The position numbers were made by a program, and so were the translations under genes. From F23-B02 sp045601285 (GTDB taxonomy: Bacteria; Bacillota; Clostridia; Oscillospirales; Oscillospiraceae), in the NCBI GenBank assembly GCA_045601285.1, contig JAZRZJ010000038.1, positions 3,517 to 67,516 on the forward strand: DNA of 64,000 bases, in the 5' to 3' direction. The notes beneath the pieces are model-generated. The model did no database searches, was not told the origin of the DNA, and saw nothing but the letters and a program-made list of their open reading frames with translations. Below, one piece after another: positions 49,693-57,358 of the stretch. Numbering within the stretch: the first letter of the stretch is position 1; each line of letters starts with the position of its first letter.

Positions 49693-50976
49693 TCAATCAC
49701 GGTATTCAAATTCAAGGTTGTATAGGCTTACGGTATCGCCGTCACGCACGCCCATTTCCTCCATGCGCTGATATACGCCTGCATCGCGGAGAACGCGGTC
49801 AAAGTACATCATGCTTTCGCTGTCGTCGAAGTTGACGGAGCTCATAAGCTTCTGAAGCCAGGGACCCTCAACAACCCAGACATCGTCATACTGCTCAATT
49901 GTGAGCCCCTCGGAGGTGTCGATAACGGGCTCGGGAGGAACGTAATCGGCCTCAAAGCGAATGACGGGAGGAAGCTCCCGAAGGTGATTTGCGGCAACCT
50001 GAACAAGCTCGTGTGTGCCGTTGTGAGTTGCGGCGCTCATTTCAAAAAATTCGTAGCCGAGAGCCTCAACGTGCTCACGCAGAGCGTCAATGTTTGTGCG
50101 GTCATCTCCGCAGAGATCGCACTTGTTTGCGGCAACGATCTGCATACGCTCCGCAAGCTCGGGAGAGTATTCCCTGAGCTCTGCGTTTATTGCGTCAAAG
50201 TCTTCAACGGGGTCGCGGCCTTCGCTGCCGGAAACATCAACAAGATGGATCAGCAGACGACAGCGGTCAATGTGACGCAGGAAGTCGTGACCGAGACCCG
50301 CACCCTCCGATGCACCCTCAATAATGCCCGGAATGTCCGCCATAACAAAGCTGCGCCCCTCGTCCACAAATACCACGCCCAGATTGGGAAACAGAGTGGT
50401 GAAGTGGTAGTTTGCGATTTTCGGGTGCGCCTTGCTTACGACGGAAAGCAGGGTGCTTTTGCCCACGTTTGGAAATCCCACAAGACCTACATCGGCGAGA
50501 AGCTTCAGCTCAAGGGTAATGTCATGGCTTTCGCCGGGCAGACCGGGCTTTGCAAAGCGGGGAACCTGACGGGTGGGGGTTGCAAAATGCTTGTTGCCCC
50601 AGCCGCCCTTGCCGCCGCGGCAGACAATGTAATTCTCGCCGTCGGACATATCGTGCATGATGCCGCCGGTTTCGGTGTCACGGATAACGGTGCCTCGGGG
50701 AACGCGGATAAACAGGCTTTCGCCGTCCTTGCCGGAGCAGCGCTTGCCCTGACCGTCCATGCCGTTGCCTGCAACGTATTTGCGTTTGTAGCGGAAGTCC
50801 ATAAGAGTGGACATGTTGTCGTCAACCACGAAGACGATATCGCCGCCCTTGCCGCCGTCGCCGCCGTCGGGACCGCCCGCCGCAACATATTTTTCGCGGT
50901 GGAATGCCACAGCACCGTTGCCGCCGTTGCCGGCCTTGACGGTTATTCTTGCTTTATCTACAAAGGAAGTTGCCAT
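49693..50976 (-). CDS. obgE: Obg-family GTPase
   Basis: A 427-residue ribosome-associated GTPase. Residues 1-158 are the glycine-rich Obg fold (FVDKARITVKAGNGGNGAV, GGPDGGDGGKGGDIVF). The G domain has GFPNVGKST, DIPGIIEGAS, NKCD and SAAT. A C-terminal OCT domain (about 345-427) is present, as in Gram-positive Obg. It helps 50S assembly and stress control, and is needed for sporulation onset in Bacillus. The ATG at 50976 has AAAGGAGGAG before it. It follows rpmA after about 200 bases that hold a terminator and an inverted repeat. Confidence 0.95.
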   Translation of the reverse strand: MATSFVDKARITVKAGNGGNGAVAFHREKYVAAGGPDGGDGGKGGDIVFVVDDNMSTLMDFRYKRKYVAGNGMDGQGKRCSGKDGESLFIRVPRGTVIRDTETGGIMHDMSDGENYIVCRGGKGGWGNKHFATPTRQVPRFAKPGLPGESHDITLELKLLADVGLVGFPNVGKSTLLSVVSKAHPKIANYHFTTLFPNLGVVFVDEGRSFVMADIPGIIEGASEGAGLGHDFLRHIDRCRLLIHLVDVSGSEGRDPVEDFDAINAELREYSPELAERMQIVAANKCDLCGDDRTNIDALREHVEALGYEFFEMSAATHNGTHELVQVAANHLRELPPVIRFEADYVPPEPVIDTSEGLTIEQYDDVWVVEGPWLQKLMSSVNFDDSESMMYFDRVLRDAGVYQRMEEMGVRDGDTVSLYNLEFEYRD

Positions 50977-51005
50977 TTTTTCTCCTCCTTTAAAATTCAG
51001 GTTAT

Positions 51006-51128
51006 GGCTTCCCCTTGAGGGAAAGCTGTCAGCGCAAGCTGACTGATGAGGTGTATTTGATATTATTATGCCGAAAATGTTACACCTCATCCGCAGCTTC
51101 GCGGCAACTTCTCCTCAAGGAGAAGGCT
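51006..51128. repeat. Inverted repeat related to 20891 element
   Basis: GGCTTCCCCTTGAGG ... TGATGAGGTG (to 51053) faces CACCTCATC ... CCTCAAGGAGAAGGC (from 51083). It lies between rpmA and obgE on the minus strand, and so inside the probable operon. Confidence 0.65.
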
Positions 51129-51137
51129 TAAAAAAGT

Positions 51138-51165
51138 ACTGCCGAACAGAATTCTGTCCGGCAGT
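51138..51165 (-). terminator. Hairpin after rpmA
   Basis: ACTGCC-AACAGA pairs with TCTGT-GGCAGT; on the minus strand a T-run follows, so rplU-rpmA transcripts may end here before obgE. Confidence 0.7.
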
Positions 51166-51179
51166 GCCAAAATCTTCAT

Positions 51180-51443
51180 TTACTGAGCGATTTCTTCGTA
51201 AACAGAGACCTTTTTGCGGTCCTTGCCCATGCGCTCGAACTTTACCTTGCCGTCAACGAGGGCGAACAGGGTATCGTCCTTACCCTTACCAACGTTGGTA
51301 CCGGGGTGGATTTTAGTTCCGCGCTGTCTGACAAGGATGTTGCCGGCCAGAACGAACTGACCATCTGCTCTCTTAGGTCCAAGACGCTTAGACTCACTGT
51401 CGCGGCCGTTCTTGGTAGAACCCATACCTTTTTTATGTGCCAT
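51180..51443 (-). CDS. rpmA: 50S ribosomal protein L27
   Basis: An 87-residue large-subunit protein near the peptidyl-transferase centre. It opens directly with MAHKKGMGSTKNGRDSESKR, as in proteobacteria. It lacks the short N-terminal extension that many Firmicutes L27s carry and that the protease Prp removes. No prp gene lies between rplU and rpmA. TGGAGGTG precedes the ATG. The ATG at 51443 is clear from the family. Confidence 0.95.
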   Translation of the reverse strand: MAHKKGMGSTKNGRDSESKRLGPKRADGQFVLAGNILVRQRGTKIHPGTNVGKGKDDTLFALVDGKVKFERMGKDRKKVSVYEEIAQ

Positions 51444-51482
51444 TAAGGTTACACCTCCATTAGTCAATATCAGTTGCGGAAA

Positions 51483-51797
51483 TTATGCGTTGATGGTTTC
51501 AATCTGAACCTTAGTGTAGGGCTGTCTGTGGCCCTGAGTTCTGCGGTAACCCTTCTTGGGCTTCATCTTGTAAACGCGGACCTTCTTGCTCTTGCCGTTC
51601 TTTACGACATTTGCGGAGACGGTTGCGCCTTCAATAACGGGAGTGCCGAATACGGAGCTCTCCTCGTCGATGACTGCAAGAACCTGGTCGAACTTAACAG
51701 CTTCGCCAGCCTCAACATCGAGCTTCTCGATGAAGATGACATCGCCTTCTGCTACGCGATACTGCTTGCCGCCGGTTACGAAAATAGCATGCTTCAT
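51483..51797 (-). CDS. rplU: 50S ribosomal protein L21
   Basis: A 104-residue large-subunit protein: AIFVTGGKQYRVAEGDVIFIEKL at the start and KMKPKKGYRRTQGHRQPYT near the end are characteristic. GAAAGGATAG lies before the ATG. It heads the rplU-rpmA(-obgE) operon behind a consensus promoter and an 80-base leader. Only 39 bases separate it from rpmA. Confidence 0.97.
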   Translation of the reverse strand: MKHAIFVTGGKQYRVAEGDVIFIEKLDVEAGEAVKFDQVLAVIDEESSVFGTPVIEGATVSANVVKNGKSKKVRVYKMKPKKGYRRTQGHRQPYTKVQIETINA

Positions 51798-51909
51798 GAA
51801 CGTTCTATCCTTTCTTCAGGTCTCGCTCTTGTAGGTGTCGGGCAGTCCCGACTTGCCAACCCACTCAATGCGGCCTTGACATCTTACCACGCGAAACACC
51901 TGATGTCAA
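51798..51909 (-). promoter_or_regulatory. rplU promoter and leader
   Basis: Reading leftward: TTGACA (51909-51904), 17 bases, TAAGAT (51886-51881), then an 80-base leader. The leader contains a GTCGGG/CCCGAC hairpin near 51836-51853. Leaders of this type in Firmicutes can be bound by L21; that role is inferred. Confidence 0.65.
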
Positions 51910-52298
51910 GGATTTTCCCTTGCTTTTTCAATGTTTTTTGCTACTTTTACGAAAAAGTACGCCACGCATATTACAAGGAACTGAAGACAGCAGTGGAACA
52001 GCATGAGAAGGTACAGCTTCGTATATGATTCGTTGCCGGGTGTGCTTATGCTGAATATGAGACCGGGAATGGAAACAAGCCCCAAAAGAAGCAGGGAATA
52101 CAGAATGGGCCACAGGTCAAAGCGCTTGTAAAGCAGGGTATAGACGAAAAGCGAAACGGCACCGACGGCAACCATGCTGACAATCAGCGCTCCGGTGCTT
52201 TCGGGAATGATATACAGCATAGCGGACATTCCGAAATATATTGCGGTAAATACGATGTAAAAAATTAGGCGCTTTTTAAAGTTAAGATAATCTTTCAT
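51906..52298 (-). CDS. Four-helix membrane protein of unknown function
   Basis: A 130-residue protein with four hydrophobic segments (about 12-30, 38-60, 68-88, 97-122) and short basic ends (MKDYLNFKKR, KVAKNIEKAR). The family is not recognised. The ATG at 52298 is fixed by AAGGAGAT just upstream and by a promoter only 15-45 bases further on; the long upstream reading would cross that promoter. Its tail overlaps the rplU promoter region. No role can be proposed. Confidence 0.75.
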   Translation of the reverse strand: MKDYLNFKKRLIFYIVFTAIYFGMSAMLYIIPESTGALIVSMVAVGAVSLFVYTLLYKRFDLWPILYSLLLLGLVSIPGLIFSISTPGNESYTKLYLLMLFHCCLQFLVICVAYFFVKVAKNIEKARENP

Positions 52299-52320
52299 GG
52301 CGTGATCTCCTTGCGGGGCT

Positions 52321-52348
52321 ATTATACCTTTTTTCGCCGCGCTGTCAA
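52321..52348 (-). promoter_or_regulatory. Promoter of the four-helix membrane protein
   Basis: Reading leftward: TTGACA (52348-52343), 16 bases, TATAAT (52326-52321). The leader would be only about 15-20 bases long. Confidence 0.75.
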
Positions 52349-52599
52349 GCAAACAGCCTAATAACCTGCGCAGAAGTAGCTGTAAACATGTGCGTGCGTA
52401 TGCAGTATAGATAACATTAAGTGTCTGCATCGGGGGCGTTTGCAGTAAAGACCGTGGGCGGATATGGTTCCTGTGCGGTAAAACCCCGCTGACCGAGGTT
52501 TCCAAAGGGCATAAGCCCTTGGTCGCGTTTCTTTTTGCAAGCGTTTTTCTTTGGCGAAACAAAGAAAAATGCTGAAAAACATGGACACAAACATAAAAA
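52349..52599. other. Gene-free, hairpin-rich stretch
   Basis: Contains CCAAAGGGCATAAGCCCTTGG (about 52502-52522) and TTTTTCTTTGGCGAAACAAAGAAAAA (about 52542-52568) hairpins. No convincing ORF or known RNA family was recognised. Confidence 0.45.
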
Positions 52600-52625
52600 A
52601 CACGCCCCGATAATTCGGAGCGTGT
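52600..52625 (-). terminator. Probable ackA terminator
   Basis: ACACGCTCCGA, loop ATTA, TCGGGGCGTGT followed by TTTTT on the minus strand, 104 bases past the ackA stop. Confidence 0.8.
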
Positions 52626-52728
52626 AATTTGTTTTATTAGTACGCGAGTGCACCGACGAAATTGGGCTTTAACCGGTTGGGCTGACGCAAAAGCGATAAC
52701 CTGAAGCGGTGCAGCGTATCTGAAAAAA

Positions 52729-53925
52729 TCAGCCGCAGATTTCCTTGGTGTCGCGGGCGATAACTAGCTCCTCGTTGGTGGGGATAACGAATACCTTGAC
52801 CTTGGAGTCGGGGGTGGAGATCATGATGTCCTCGCCGCGCTTGGAGTTTGCTTCATCGTCGATCTCAACGCCCAGGTAGCCGAAGTACTCGGCAATTGCC
52901 TTGCGGGAAGACTTGGAGTTTTCGCCGACGCCTGCGGTGAAGATGATTGCGTCAACGCCGTTCATGGCTGCAACATAGGAGCCTGCAACCTTTGCGACCC
53001 AGTAATGGAACATGTCCAGAGCAAGCTGTGCGCGCTCGTTGCCCTCGGCGGCAGCGTTATCGAGATCGCGGAAGTCGGAGGAAACGCCGGAAACGCCCAG
53101 AACGCCGGACTTCTTGTTGAGAACAGCCAGCATCTCGTCAATGTTCATGCCGTACTTGTTCATGATGAACTGGATAACGCCTGCGTCCAGATCACCGCAG
53201 CGGGTGCCCATGGGAAGACCTACCAGAGGAGTGAAGCCCATGGAGGTGTCAACGCACTTGCCGCCGTTGATTGCTGCCAGAGAGGAGCCGTTGCCCATGT
53301 GACAGGAGACGATCTTCAGCTCTTCAACGGGCTTGCCCATGAGCTCTGCGCAGCGTGCGGGAACGTAGCGGTGGGAGGTGCCGTGGAAGCCGTAGCGACG
53401 GATACCGTCATTCTTGTAGTAGTCATAGGGAACAGCGTACATGAATGCCTTGCCGGGCATGGTCTGATGGAAGGCGGTATCAAAAACTGCAACCATGGGA
53501 ACGTCGCCCATAACCTCGCGGCAGGCGTTGATGCCGGTGATGTTTGCGGGGTTGTGCAGAGGAGCAAAGGGAGTGCATTCCTCAAGAGCTGCCATAACTG
53601 CATCGTCAATCTTAACAGAGGAGGCGAACTTCTCGCCGCCGTGAACAACGCGGTGACCGACAGCGTCGATTTCCTTCATGGAGGAAACAACACCGTACTC
53701 AGCGGAAGTGAGCTTGTCGATAACTGCGGCGATTGCTTCTGCATGGGTGGGGAGAGCGATATCCTCGTTGTAAACGGGCTTGCCGTCTACCAGAGGAGTG
53801 TGCTTCAGATGACCGTCAATTCCGATACGCTCGCAGAGACCTTTTGCCATAACGTTTTCGGTCTCCATGTCGATGAGCTGATACTTCAGGGAAGAGCTGC
53901 CTGCGTTGATAACAAGAATCTTCAT
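52729..53925 (-). CDS. ackA: Acetate kinase
   Basis: A 398-residue enzyme that makes ATP from acetyl-phosphate, the main energy-conserving step of acetate fermentation. Seen are LVINAGSSSLKYQL at the start, GHRVVHGGEKF, FDTAFHQTMP, YGFHGTSHRYV, CHMGNGSSLAA, GFTPLVGLPMGTRCGDLD and IFTAGVGENS. AAAGGAACAC precedes the ATG. The usual partner gene pta is not adjacent. It is divergent from tmcAL. Confidence 0.97.
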   Translation of the reverse strand: MKILVINAGSSSLKYQLIDMETENVMAKGLCERIGIDGHLKHTPLVDGKPVYNEDIALPTHAEAIAAVIDKLTSAEYGVVSSMKEIDAVGHRVVHGGEKFASSVKIDDAVMAALEECTPFAPLHNPANITGINACREVMGDVPMVAVFDTAFHQTMPGKAFMYAVPYDYYKNDGIRRYGFHGTSHRYVPARCAELMGKPVEELKIVSCHMGNGSSLAAINGGKCVDTSMGFTPLVGLPMGTRCGDLDAGVIQFIMNKYGMNIDEMLAVLNKKSGVLGVSGVSSDFRDLDNAAAEGNERAQLALDMFHYWVAKVAGSYVAAMNGVDAIIFTAGVGENSKSSRKAIAEYFGYLGVEIDDEANSKRGEDIMISTPDSKVKVFVIPTNEELVIARDTKEICG

Positions 53926-54044
53926 TATTGTGTTCCTTTCGTATTGTAAAAATAATTAATTCCATGTATTATATCGGTAAACAACCTTATTAATTTTACT
54001 ACATTCTGCATAAAAAGCAAGAAATTTTTGAGGAGGCGGACATT

Positions 54045-55247
54045 TTGAGCGTTATAGGCATAGTCGGGGAATATAATCCATTCCATTATGGTCATAAATA
54101 CCATATCGACGAAACAAAAAAGCTCCTGGGCGAAGGCGCACCCGTTGTATGCGTTATGTCGGGAGATTTTATTCAGCGCGGTGAAGCCGCGGTCTACTCA
54201 AAATTTGCACGGGCCGAGGCCGCTGTAAAGAGCGGTGTTGACCTTGTGCTTGAGCTGCCTGTACCCTGGGCGCTGTCCTCTGCGGAGGGCTTTGCAAGAG
54301 GCGCTGTGGGAATACTCGGCAATCTCGGTGTCGTGACTCATCTGTCCTTCGGCTCCGAGTGCGGCGATTTGAAAGCACTCGAAAGGCTTGCGGAAACCCT
54401 TGTTGACCCGCTTATTGTGGGCGAAATCAAGGCTGAGCTTGAAAAGGACGATACCCTGTCCTTTGCCGCGGCACGTCAGAGGGCTGTTTTCAATCGAATC
54501 GGCGAAGACGCAAAGCTTCTTGAAATGCCGAACAACATTCTGGCGGTGGAATATATTAAAGCTATCTATAACCAGAGCCTGAGGGTAAAGCCCGTGACCG
54601 TGGGCCGCATAGGCTCGGGACACGATAAGTCAGGGGAAAGCGGTCCCCGTTCCGCCTCCGAGCTCCGCACCAGACTTTCACACGGCATGGATATTTCCGA
54701 CAGCGTTCCCGAAGCGGCGGCGAAGATTTACGCCCGGGAGGATTCCCTGGGACGCGGCCCCGTCATGATGGAGCATCTTGAAATGCCGATAATTTCACGC
54801 CTGCGAATGCTCGGCACCTCCGATTTTGCGGCTCTGCCCGACGGCGCCGCAGGACTTTCAAACCGCCTTGCAGCATCCTGCCGCGAGGAAACGGGACTTG
54901 ACGCCATTGCAGCCGCGGCAAAATCAAAGCGCTATGCACTCAGCCGCATAAGAAGAATGCTCATGTGCGCAGCTCTCGGCATTACCTCGGAAATGGCAGA
55001 CGGCATACCGCCCTACGCAAGAGTTCTTGCGGCAAATGAGCGCGGCTGTGCGCTGCTTAAGGAAATCGGCATTAACACAAGAATACCCGTTCTTGTAAAG
55101 CCCGCCTCCGTAAAGGATATGGGCAGAGAAGCCCAGAAGCTCTTTGAGCTCGGCGCAAAGGCACACGATTTGTATGTGCTGGGCTATAACGCAAAGGAAG
55201 AGCGCAAGGGAGGACTTGATTACCGCACAAGCCCCAAAATCGTTTGA
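54045..55247 (+). CDS. tmcAL: tRNA(Met) cytidine acetate ligase TmcAL
   Basis: A 400-residue nucleotidyltransferase-fold enzyme that acetylates the wobble cytidine of elongator tRNA-Met using acetate and ATP. Signatures: GIVGEYNPFHYGHKYHI (HxGH), VMSGDFIQRGEAAVYSKFARA, GVDLVLELPVPWALSSAEGFA and FGSECGD. The start is TTG at 54045, with GGAGG 8 bases before it. Being next to ackA, it shares the same metabolite, acetate. The C-terminal half is helical and divergent, as usual. Confidence 0.9.
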   Translation: MSVIGIVGEYNPFHYGHKYHIDETKKLLGEGAPVVCVMSGDFIQRGEAAVYSKFARAEAAVKSGVDLVLELPVPWALSSAEGFARGAVGILGNLGVVTHLSFGSECGDLKALERLAETLVDPLIVGEIKAELEKDDTLSFAAARQRAVFNRIGEDAKLLEMPNNILAVEYIKAIYNQSLRVKPVTVGRIGSGHDKSGESGPRSASELRTRLSHGMDISDSVPEAAAKIYAREDSLGRGPVMMEHLEMPIISRLRMLGTSDFAALPDGAAGLSNRLAASCREETGLDAIAAAAKSKRYALSRIRRMLMCAALGITSEMADGIPPYARVLAANERGCALLKEIGINTRIPVLVKPASVKDMGREAQKLFELGAKAHDLYVLGYNAKEERKGGLDYRTSPKIV

Positions 55248-55253
55248 TTCTGC

Positions 55254-55418
55254 GAGACTGTCAGAAAACTCTATCATCGGCATAAAAGACGATAGAGTAG
55301 CGGGGGAGCTCGAGGGGGCAAGGCCCGCCTCTATTGGATCGCCGCCACAAAAATCCTTGATTTTCAAGGCTTTTTCTATAAACTGCTGAGCTTTGCTCAT
55401 GAAGTTTTGACACGCTGA
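55254..55418. other. Gene-free stretch with stem
   Basis: CTCTATC and GATAGAG (55269-55297) form a stem after tmcAL. Further on, AAAATCCTTGATTTTCAAGGCTTTTT contains a short hairpin. No gene was found. Confidence 0.4.
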
Positions 55419-55450
55419 ATGACGTACGGCAGTTTTTGCCGTACGTCATT
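55419..55450. terminator. Bidirectional terminator
   Basis: AATGACGTACGGCA and its exact complement around GTTTT, between tmcAL and the converging spoVAE. Confidence 0.75.
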
Positions 55451-55478
55451 TACCATTATACTATTATATATATCGGTG

Positions 55479-55844
55479 TTACTTTTTCTCTTTCGGTTTA
55501 CATAATAATGCAACAATGATGCCGAAGAATACGGCGGCACAGATACCTGCGGCGGAGGCGGTGAAGCCGCCGGTGAATGCGCCGAGAACGCCCGATTCTG
55601 CCACGGCTTTTTTTACACCCTTTACGAGTGTGTTGCCGAAGCCCGTCAGAGGAACGGCTGCGCCTGCTCCTGCCCAGTCCGCAAGGGGCTGATACAGTCC
55701 GACGGCACCGAAAATTACACCTGAAACCACGTAGATAGTGAGTATTCTTGCAGGAGTCAGCTTTGTTTTGTCAATAAGAAGCTGACCGATGGCGCAGAGA
55801 ATACCGCCGATGAGAAATGCTTTCAGATACATCATATAATCCAT
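55479..55844 (-). CDS. spoVAE: Stage V sporulation protein AE
   Basis: A 121-residue, four-helix membrane protein of the spore's dipicolinic-acid channel. The sequence YLKAFLIGGILCAIGQLLIDKTKLTPARILTIYVVSG (recognisable in part) and GAGAAVPLTGFGNTLVKG match SpoVAE (AEb) closely. It begins 2 bases after the spoVAD stop, with its GAGGTG ribosome site inside the end of spoVAD. It is expressed in the forespore in known species, under sigma-G. Confidence 0.92.
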   Translation of the reverse strand: MDYMMYLKAFLIGGILCAIGQLLIDKTKLTPARILTIYVVSGVIFGAVGLYQPLADWAGAGAAVPLTGFGNTLVKGVKKAVAESGVLGAFTGGFTASAAGICAAVFFGIIVALLCKPKEKK

Positions 55845-55846
55845 AT

Positions 55847-56854
55847 TTACACCTCGATTGCAAGTGCGTGGCAGATTCCCGGAATGCTGTCGCCCTGCTG
55901 TGAGGAGGTAGGGGAAAGCAGAGCACCGGTGGGGGCAAAAAGCACCTTTTTCCAGTTGTTATCCTCAAAGCCGCGCATAATATAGGACGCGAAAACCGAT
56001 GCCGAGCAGCCGCAGCCCGAACCGCCTGCGTGAACGTCCTGCTTTTTCCTGTCAAAAATCAGAACTCCGCAGTCGGTGTAGAAGGTGTTGAGGGGCGTTC
56101 CGTTTTTGCGGAACAGGTCCTCAAGAATGTCGTGACCGACAGCGCCGAGGTCACCCGTGACTATCATGTCGTAGTAGTCGGGAGTCCTGCCCGTATCCTC
56201 AAAATGAGCTTTCAGCGTTTTATATGCCGCGGGTGCCATTGCGGCGCCCATGTTGTTTGCGTCAAGAATGCCTGCGTCGACGATCGTGCCTGTTGTAACG
56301 TGGGTGATTCGGGGACCGACACCGCCGGACTGAAGAATGACTGCGCCTGCCCCGGTTACCGTCCATTGTGATGTGGGTGTGCGCTGACCGCCGTATTCAA
56401 GAGGGAAGCGGTACTGACGCTCCGAGGAACAGAAGTGGGAGCTTGTGAGGGCGCACACCTTGTCTGCGAAGCCTCCGTCAATGGCCATTGCTCCCAGCGA
56501 CATACTCTCGCCCATGGTGGAGCAGGCACCGTAAAGTCCGAAGTAGGAGACACCGCAGTCCTTCAGCGCATAGCTGGAGCCCATACACTGATTAAGAAGG
56601 TCGCCCGAAAAAATGTAGTTAATGTCGCTGACGGCAAGGGAAGCCTTGTCGCAGGCGGTGTAGAAGCACTGCTTAAGCATGGTGCTTTCGGCCTTTTCCC
56701 ATGTTTTTTCACCGAAATAGGAGTCATGGGAGATGCAGTCAAAAAAATCTTTGAGCGGGCCTTCGCCCTCCTTGTCGCCCACAACCGCTGCGGAAGCGGT
56801 GATAACGGGCGGAGCATCGAATTTGACTGTTTGCTTGCCAAGTCTTTTTGTCAT
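55847..56854 (-). CDS. spoVAD: Stage V sporulation protein AD
   Basis: A 335-residue cytosolic, thiolase-fold subunit that binds dipicolinic acid. Signatures: ASAAVVGDKEGEGPLKDFFD, SDINYIFSGDLLNQCMGSSYAL, YGACSTMGESMSLGAM (thiolase cysteine position), SSHFCSSERQYRFPLEYGGQR and GDLGAVGHDIL. It is followed by spoVAE, but no spoVAC lies upstream, where spoIIID is found instead. GGTGA before the ATG is inside a hairpin stem (56861-56888). Confidence 0.93.
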   Translation of the reverse strand: MTKRLGKQTVKFDAPPVITASAAVVGDKEGEGPLKDFFDCISHDSYFGEKTWEKAESTMLKQCFYTACDKASLAVSDINYIFSGDLLNQCMGSSYALKDCGVSYFGLYGACSTMGESMSLGAMAIDGGFADKVCALTSSHFCSSERQYRFPLEYGGQRTPTSQWTVTGAGAVILQSGGVGPRITHVTTGTIVDAGILDANNMGAAMAPAAYKTLKAHFEDTGRTPDYYDMIVTGDLGAVGHDILEDLFRKNGTPLNTFYTDCGVLIFDRKKQDVHAGGSGCGCSASVFASYIMRGFEDNNWKKVLFAPTGALLSPTSSQQGDSIPGICHALAIEV

Positions 56855-56860
56855 AAAAAA

Positions 56861-56888
56861 TCACCGCAGTTAGTATCTGCGGTGATTT
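56861..56888 (-). terminator. Hairpin overlapping the spoVAD ribosome site
   Basis: AATCACCGCA and TGCGGTGATT form a stem around TACTAAC-type bases, with six T before the spoVAD ATG. The GGTGA that would be the ribosome site is in the 3' arm, so it acts either as a terminator for upstream RNA or as a translational switch. Confidence 0.6.
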
Positions 56889-56918
56889 TAGTTTTATTAC
56901 AAAAAGCATTTTTTAAAA

Positions 56919-56949
56919 ATGAAAAGTCCGTCTGAGACGGACTTTTCAT
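56919..56949 (-). terminator. spoIIID terminator
   Basis: ATGAAAAGTCCGTC, loop TGA, GACGGACTTTTCAT at the spoIIID stop. Confidence 0.8.
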
Positions 56950-57194
56950 TCACCCTTATATTTTCTCCTTGTTGCCATGCCGCCGCGTATGTGGCGCTCG
57001 GCCTTGTTGATATCAAGCAGCTCACGCACCTGAGCGTACAGCGCGGGATTAACGGTGCGGAGTCTTTCCGTAAGGTCCTTGTGTACTGTGCTTTTGGAAA
57101 CGCCGAACTGCTTTGCCGCGGCACGAACTGTGCTGCGGTGTTCAATGATATACACAGCAATGTCGCAGGCGCGTTCTTCGATATTTGTATGCAC
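56946..57194 (-). CDS. spoIIID: Sporulation transcription factor SpoIIID
   Basis: An 82-residue DNA-binding protein that adjusts mother-cell gene expression. The helix-turn-helix TVRAAAKQFGVSKSTVHKDLTERL is nearly invariant in this family, and the C-terminal basic helix (ERHIRGGMATRRKYK) is typical. A GTG start at 57194 is chosen since it matches the usual N-terminus (HTNIEERACDI) and GGGGAG lies 8 bases before it; the longer reading adds 31 unsupported residues. It is next to spoVAD rather than to mreB-type genes. Confidence 0.92.
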   Translation of the reverse strand: MHTNIEERACDIAVYIIEHRSTVRAAAKQFGVSKSTVHKDLTERLRTVNPALYAQVRELLDINKAERHIRGGMATRRKYKGE

Positions 57195-57296
57195 ATTCAC
57201 CACTCCCCATATCACGTACTCAATGTATATGAGGACATGGGCGGGTATATGCCCTGTAATGCTGCGTAAGAAAATGTGATTTTTCATAAACAGTTG

Positions 57297-57324
57297 TTGA
57301 TTTTACATCTTGTTGTGCTATAAT
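57297..57324 (+). promoter_or_regulatory. glnA promoter
   Basis: TTGATT (57297-57302), 16 bases, TATAAT (57319-57324), 35 bases before the start. Confidence 0.6.
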
Positions 57325-57358
57325 TTTTTCCGTAATTTTTTTATAGGGGGAAGCCCGT

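Noticed and set aside
52349..52599. 6S RNA candidate
   Set aside because: Hairpins are present, but a long closing stem with a central open bubble could not be built by eye and no promoter at the right place was found.
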